Shown here piece by piece: positions 7,015-9,827 of a stretch of DNA of 9,827 nucleotides. The stretch spans positions 1 to 9,827 of the forward strand of contig NCCR01000152.1 of NCBI GenBank assembly GCA_002279765.1, given 5' to 3'. The position numbers were made by a program, and so were the translations under genes. This DNA is from Verrucomicrobia bacterium 12-59-8. GTDB lineage: Bacteria > Verrucomicrobiota > Verrucomicrobiae > Verrucomicrobiales > Verrucomicrobiaceae. How positions within the stretch are numbered: position 1 is the stretch's first letter; every line of letters starts with the position of its first letter. The notes under the pieces are model-generated. The model was not told where the DNA came from, did no database searches, and was given only the letters and a program-made list of their open reading frames with translations.

Positions 7015-7374
7015 ATGACCCTCAACCAGCTTTCACAACAGCCGCCCTTTACCACCAAGGACGGCAGCACCATACGCAGCATCCTTGATTGTACCAACGC
7101 GCCGGTGCAGAACCAGAGCCTCGCAGAAGCCACCGTTCCCGTGGGCCAGCCAACCGAGCGCCATTACCACAAGCTCAGCGAAGAATTTTACTTCATCCTC
7201 GAAGGGCAGGGGACTATGGAGATCGACGGAGAAACCCGCAGCGTTAGCCCTGGAGATGCCATACTGATTCCGCCGAACGCCTGGCATCAGATCAGCGCCT
7301 CCCAGACACTGCGCTTTCTCTGCTGCTGCGCGCCGCCGTATGCGCATGAGGATACGTATTTTGCCAATTTGTGA
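7015..7374 (+). CDS. Small single-domain cupin protein
   Basis: The 119-residue protein is a single cupin_2 barrel. Motif 1 is visible as HYHKLSEEFYFILEGQG, with His50, His52 and Glu56 or Glu57 as likely metal ligands. Motif 2 is GDAILIPPNAWHQI with His91. Such proteins bind a divalent metal and act as small isomerases, oxygenases or sugar/ligand binders; the sequence does not say which. Three consecutive cysteines (103-105, FLCCCAPPY) are notable. The start is supported by AAGGGA (7004-7009) five bases before the ATG. The last 83 bases overlap tail to tail with the serine recombinase gene, so the final residues (HEDTYFANL) lie at or near a presumed element insertion point. The very C-terminus could therefore differ from that of the uninterrupted gene. 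Confidence 0.85.
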   Translation: MTLNQLSQQPPFTTKDGSTIRSILDCTNAPVQNQSLAEATVPVGQPTERHYHKLSEEFYFILEGQGTMEIDGETRSVSPGDAILIPPNAWHQISASQTLRFLCCCAPPYAHEDTYFANL

Positions 7375-8839
7375 TTTCTTGATAGGAGGGAAGCTGGACG
7401 AGATTGAATTCGATCTCGCCGTCTCCGACGACAATGGTTCTGACCATTAGCTCGGCCACTCGGCGCTTTTCTTCCAAGCTCATCTCAGGCCACCGAGCAT
7501 GAAGGTCGAGAGCCTCAGTGACCATCTGTTCACTTGAGAGGTTATCAATTTTGAGAACGTCAATCTCTGATTGGAGCCGGACGAGTTCTTCATCCATCTG
7601 GCCGCGCTGGTCGCTGAGAGGCTGATTGAACTTCTTGAAATCCTCGGCCCCGATATTGCCGTCCAGATAGAGGCGGAGCATGCGCTCGGTGTCCTGGGCG
7701 AGCTTGTCGGTTTCCTTCCGCCGCTTATCGAGCAGGGTCTGCTTCTCGGTGAGCGCGTCGCCCGCCTTGCTTAGGTAGGCCTGCACGTTCTCCGGCTTCA
7801 CCAGGTAACCCTTCACTTCCTCCATGAAAATCTCCTCCAAGTCCTGGCAGCCGATGCTGTTGCGGCACTTCTGACAGGTGTATTTCGGCGTCCGCATGGG
7901 GACATACATTTTGGCCCCACAATGGCAACTGACAAAGCCGCTGAAGATGTGGGCGGGCATCTTGGCTGGCCTGCGCTCGCGCTTCATGTAGCGGGCGTCA
8001 AGATGTGCATTGCAGCGTTCCCAAAGCTCCCCGGTCACGATGGCCTCGACCTCGTTGAAGATGTGCTCGCTCTCCGGTTTTTGGACGAGTTTTTTACCAC
8101 CTTGGTTGGTGGTGTAGTTGCGGCGATGTATTCCCTTGGGCGTGGGATCGCGAAGCTGGAAGCGCACGGCGGTATCAGACCAGTTCTTGTTGTTCCGGGT
8201 GCGATAGCCTCGGTTGTTCAAAAGCCGGGCGACCGTCTTGATGCGCTTGTGCTCGTCGAAGAGCTCATAGATCAGTCTGCGGACGGGAGACTCTTCCGGA
8301 TGCACGGCGAGCTTCTTGTCCTTCCACATGTAGCCGTAGGGGGCCTTGCCGCTCAGCGGCTTGCCCATCTTGGCGCGCACGATTACCGAGCTCTTGATGC
8401 GGTCGGTGATCTCCTCGCGCTCCCACTGATTCATGCAGCCCAAAAGATGAAAAAAGAGCCGCCCGGATGGGGAACTGGTGTCGATGCTTTCGCCGAGCGA
8501 AACGAGGTCTGCCTGATGGACTTGAAAGAAGTCGCTGAACTCCATAAGCTCCTTGGCGTTGCGGGTCAGCCGGGCGAGCTTGGAAAAAATGAGGCCTTGG
8601 ATGTGACCCCGCTTCACGTCGGCCATCATGCGCTGTGCCTCGGAATGGGCGGCAACACTTTTCCCGCTGACGCCTGCGAGGTCGTAGATTTCCATTACCT
8701 TCCAGCCTCTGGATTTCGCATACATCTCGGCGCGAACGCGGTGATGCTCCGGACTGTCGCCTTCCGCCTGCTCTTCTGTGGAGACGCGAATCCAGATGCC
8801 GATGCGCTTCGTTTCGCAAATGGGCAAAGTATTACTCAT
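7292..8839 (-). CDS. Large serine recombinase (integrase/resolvase superfamily)
   Basis: The 515-residue protein has the resolvase catalytic domain (about 12-155): IRVSTEEQ with nucleophile Ser20 and Arg18, SKLARLTRN with Arg90 and Arg93, and SSPSGRLFFHLLGCMNQWEREEI. The Recombinase domain follows (about 165-285, beginning GKAPYGY), then a zinc ribbon (Cys305, Cys307, Cys322, Cys325). A long charged coiled coil spans about 345-460. This is the architecture of phage and integrative-element integrases that cut and join two attachment sites through a phosphoserine intermediate. The natural-looking end is near LPSYQEITN (483-491). The remaining residues are encoded antisense to the cupin gene. 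The ATG at 8839 has no SD, and an in-frame TAA lies four codons upstream. A 7-codon ORF with an SD overlaps the start. All catalytic residues are present, so it is probably active. Confidence 0.93.
   Translation of the reverse strand: MSNTLPICETKRIGIWIRVSTEEQAEGDSPEHHRVRAEMYAKSRGWKVMEIYDLAGVSGKSVAAHSEAQRMMADVKRGHIQGLIFSKLARLTRNAKELMEFSDFFQVHQADLVSLGESIDTSSPSGRLFFHLLGCMNQWEREEITDRIKSSVIVRAKMGKPLSGKAPYGYMWKDKKLAVHPEESPVRRLIYELFDEHKRIKTVARLLNNRGYRTRNNKNWSDTAVRFQLRDPTPKGIHRRNYTTNQGGKKLVQKPESEHIFNEVEAIVTGELWERCNAHLDARYMKRERRPAKMPAHIFSGFVSCHCGAKMYVPMRTPKYTCQKCRNSIGCQDLEEIFMEEVKGYLVKPENVQAYLSKAGDALTEKQTLLDKRRKETDKLAQDTERMLRLYLDGNIGAEDFKKFNQPLSDQRGQMDEELVRLQSEIDVLKIDNLSSEQMVTEALDLHARWPEMSLEEKRRVAELMVRTIVVGDGEIEFNLVQLPSYQEITNWQNTYPHAHTAARSSRESAVSGRR
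7340..7390. other. Presumed attachment-site junction (attL or attR) at the cupin 3' end
   Basis: The recombinase reading frame runs past its expected C-terminus into sequence that is also cupin coding sequence on the other strand. Integrase genes of this class usually sit beside their attachment site. The crossover probably lies around the last cupin codons or just after the stop at 7372-7374. The exact two-base core cannot be read from one end of an element; the matching far junction is outside the window. Confidence 0.4.
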
Positions 8840-8855
8840 ATGTTGCTTTTAACAT
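8832..8855 (-). CDS. Possible 7-codon leader ORF coupled to the recombinase
   Basis: On the minus strand an ATG at 8853-8855 opens MLKATYE and stops at TAA (8832-8834). This stop overlaps the second and third codons of the recombinase. It has an SD-like AAGGA (8864-8868) eight bases upstream, whereas the recombinase ATG has none in the usual place. It could feed ribosomes to the recombinase start. An ORF this short can easily arise by chance. Confidence 0.2.
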   Translation of the reverse strand: MLKATYE

Positions 8856-8886
8856 CAGACAGATCCTTTTTCAAGTGCCCGAGTGC

Positions 8887-9827
8887 TCATTTCTTCTCCC
8901 GCTTCTTCGTCTTCCTGCGACGGAGATTTTCTGCAAGGGTGGCGGCCAACTCTTTCTCAACCTGGCTCACATCTTCCTGAGGAGTTGGTACGGTGTTCGT
9001 TCTCACCTTCCACCCCTTAACCATCTTGGCCTTGCCTTCGGTCGCGCTTCCAAGGGGCTTTTGAACCACTGGGGGCGGAAGAGAGTCGAGGAAGTGCGCA
9101 AATTCCTCCTTCATCAGGCAGCTAACCTGTTTTTGCTCTTCCGGTGAAAGCAGGTTGGCAACTGCTGCGCTGAGACGCCGGTGCTTTTCGGAATCGACGC
9201 TCAAAACCAGCACCTGCGACACTCCTGCCCGGAGGCACTTCGTCACGTTCTTCATCTCATATTCGAGCGTGTTGGTCACGGAGACCTCACAGGCGATCTT
9301 CACTCCATCGCGTTCGAGATAAAGGTCAACCGTATCGAGGGAGTCGGGGAGCTGACGCTCTATGGTTGCTCGGAAGCCTCGCATCTCTGCCAGCCGCTTG
9401 AACTCAAGCTGGGCCGCTTTGTGAATGTCTCCGCCCCGCCCAAGCTCTTCAAGATCGGCTTTGAGGGAGGTGGTTTCGTATTTCGGCGGGACAATCTCAG
9501 GAAGCGAGACGATCTCGGGTTGTTCGGCCTGCTTAGGCTCTTGGAGGATCGGTTGAGGTGGAAGAGGCGATGGTACAGGCGGTATGGGCGTTGATTCGGG
9601 TTTTGCGACCTCGTTTCGCTTCGCGGGTGGGGCGTCGGCCAAATCAGCGAGCCGTCGGCGTTCGGAAGCCTCTATCTCGCTGCGTGCGGTCGCGTATTGG
9701 GAGCGGGAACGGGTGGTGACCTCTTGCCTCTTCGATTCTCCGTCTGCTTCCTCCGGTGGCCCAAGCGGCACTTTCAAGTTGAAGTCCTGATCGCTGCGCT
9801 CGATGCGGACGATGGCCTCTCCGATTC
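8887..9827 (-). CDS. C-terminal part of a larger protein with a PD-(D/E)XK-like domain; possibly a transfer or helicase-type ATPase tail
   Basis: The frame is open to the window edge: 312 codons are visible and the N-terminus is missing. A TTG at 9777 could serve as a start, but codons upstream of it read sensibly (IGEAIVRIERSDQDFNLK), so the gene most likely continues. From memory that stretch recalls the end of TraD/HerA-type P-loop ATPases, but no Walker motif is in view. Numbering from the first complete codon, a proline-rich linker (about 74-116) leads to a domain at about 134-230 with Glu141, Asp167 in TVDLYLE, and Lys176...Glu180-Val-Ser182 in KIACEVSVTN. This pattern resembles a PD-(D/E)XK nuclease fold, with Ser in place of the usual Lys. 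NVTKCLRAGVSQVLVLS follows. The tail is basic (RRRKTKKREKK). It lies 47 bases upstream of the recombinase, likely co-transcribed. Confidence 0.6.
   Translation of the reverse strand, partial: IGEAIVRIERSDQDFNLKVPLGPPEEADGESKRQEVTTRSRSQYATARSEIEASERRRLADLADAPPAKRNEVAKPESTPIPPVPSPLPPQPILQEPKQAEQPEIVSLPEIVPPKYETTSLKADLEELGRGGDIHKAAQLEFKRLAEMRGFRATIERQLPDSLDTVDLYLERDGVKIACEVSVTNTLEYEMKNVTKCLRAGVSQVLVLSVDSEKHRRLSAAVANLLSPEEQKQVSCLMKEEFAHFLDSLPPPVVQKPLGSATEGKAKMVKGWKVRTNTVPTPQEDVSQVEKELAATLAENLRRRKTKKREKK

Larger units (their letters stand above)
7375..9827. mobile_element. End of an integrative element with a serine recombinase, continuing beyond the window
   Basis: From the cupin 3' end rightward, the sequence holds a large serine recombinase and the tail of a larger protein with a nuclease-like domain, both on the minus strand and 47 bases apart. 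Neither resembles a housekeeping gene, and the recombinase abuts a disturbed host gene end. This is the expected layout at one end of a serine-integrase island. Whether it is a prophage, a conjugative element or a simpler island cannot be decided from here. The other end lies past position 9827. Confidence 0.5.

Noticed and set aside
8840..8855. ATGTTAAAAGCAACAT next to the recombinase start, resembling the palindrome at 2722-2737
   Set aside because: The two share nine bases (ATGTTAAAA) but the arms here are only five bases. Two AT-rich sites are not enough to propose a shared regulator.
7922..8980. 352-residue + strand ORF opposite the recombinase
   Set aside because: It is long and less biased in composition, but it is antisense to the catalytic and Recombinase domains of an intact serine recombinase and shows no family motifs. 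It is a shadow of the other strand's codon pattern.
1..9827. tRNA, rRNA, CRISPR array or insertion sequence
   Set aside because: No cloverleaf-like or rRNA-like stretch, no spaced direct repeats and no transposase were found. The only recombinase is the large serine type.

Overview
This is a bacterial chromosomal window of moderately high G+C. The architecture suggests a Verrucomicrobia-type organism (Prosthecobacter or Verrucomicrobium relatives). The basis is the mix of families (DUF1460, zinc-ribbon TPM protein, LHNVGN-type kinase with a long REC-PAS-PAS-kinase-REC hybrid) and the SD sequences before several genes. That assignment is from memory of family distribution and is only moderately secure.

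Left block (155-2621, minus strand): a compact set read right to left. It holds a possible 43-residue small protein, an SDR-family NAD(P)-dependent oxidoreductase, a zinc-ribbon TPM-domain protein, and a Tat-exported DUF1460 cysteine-hydrolase-like protein. Gaps are 39 and 6 bases, and the small ORF overlaps the SDR start by 23 bases, so co-transcription is likely. A hairpin with T-tract reading to the right lies at 97-134, at the convergent edge. This block is strongly C-rich on the + strand.

Middle block (2622-6940): an AT-rich divergent control region carries a good sigma70-like promoter with a palindrome over its -10 element. It leads into a two-gene signalling operon: a six-helix membrane histidine kinase, then a four-base ATGA overlap into an 861-residue hybrid kinase with a receiver at each end. 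Together they look like a multistep phosphorelay with no DNA-binding output protein in view. A hairpin follows the hybrid kinase.

Right block (7015-9827): a small cupin gene on + whose last 83 bases overlap, tail to tail, a large serine recombinase on the minus strand. The last 27 recombinase codons are antisense to cupin codons. This pattern suggests that an integrative element, entering from the right, has inserted at the cupin 3' end. Upstream of the recombinase lies the truncated C-terminal part of a larger protein. It has a proline-rich linker and a PD-(D/E)XK-like domain and may be the tail of a transfer or helicase-type ATPase. The element continues beyond the window. No tRNA, rRNA, CRISPR array or insertion sequence was seen.
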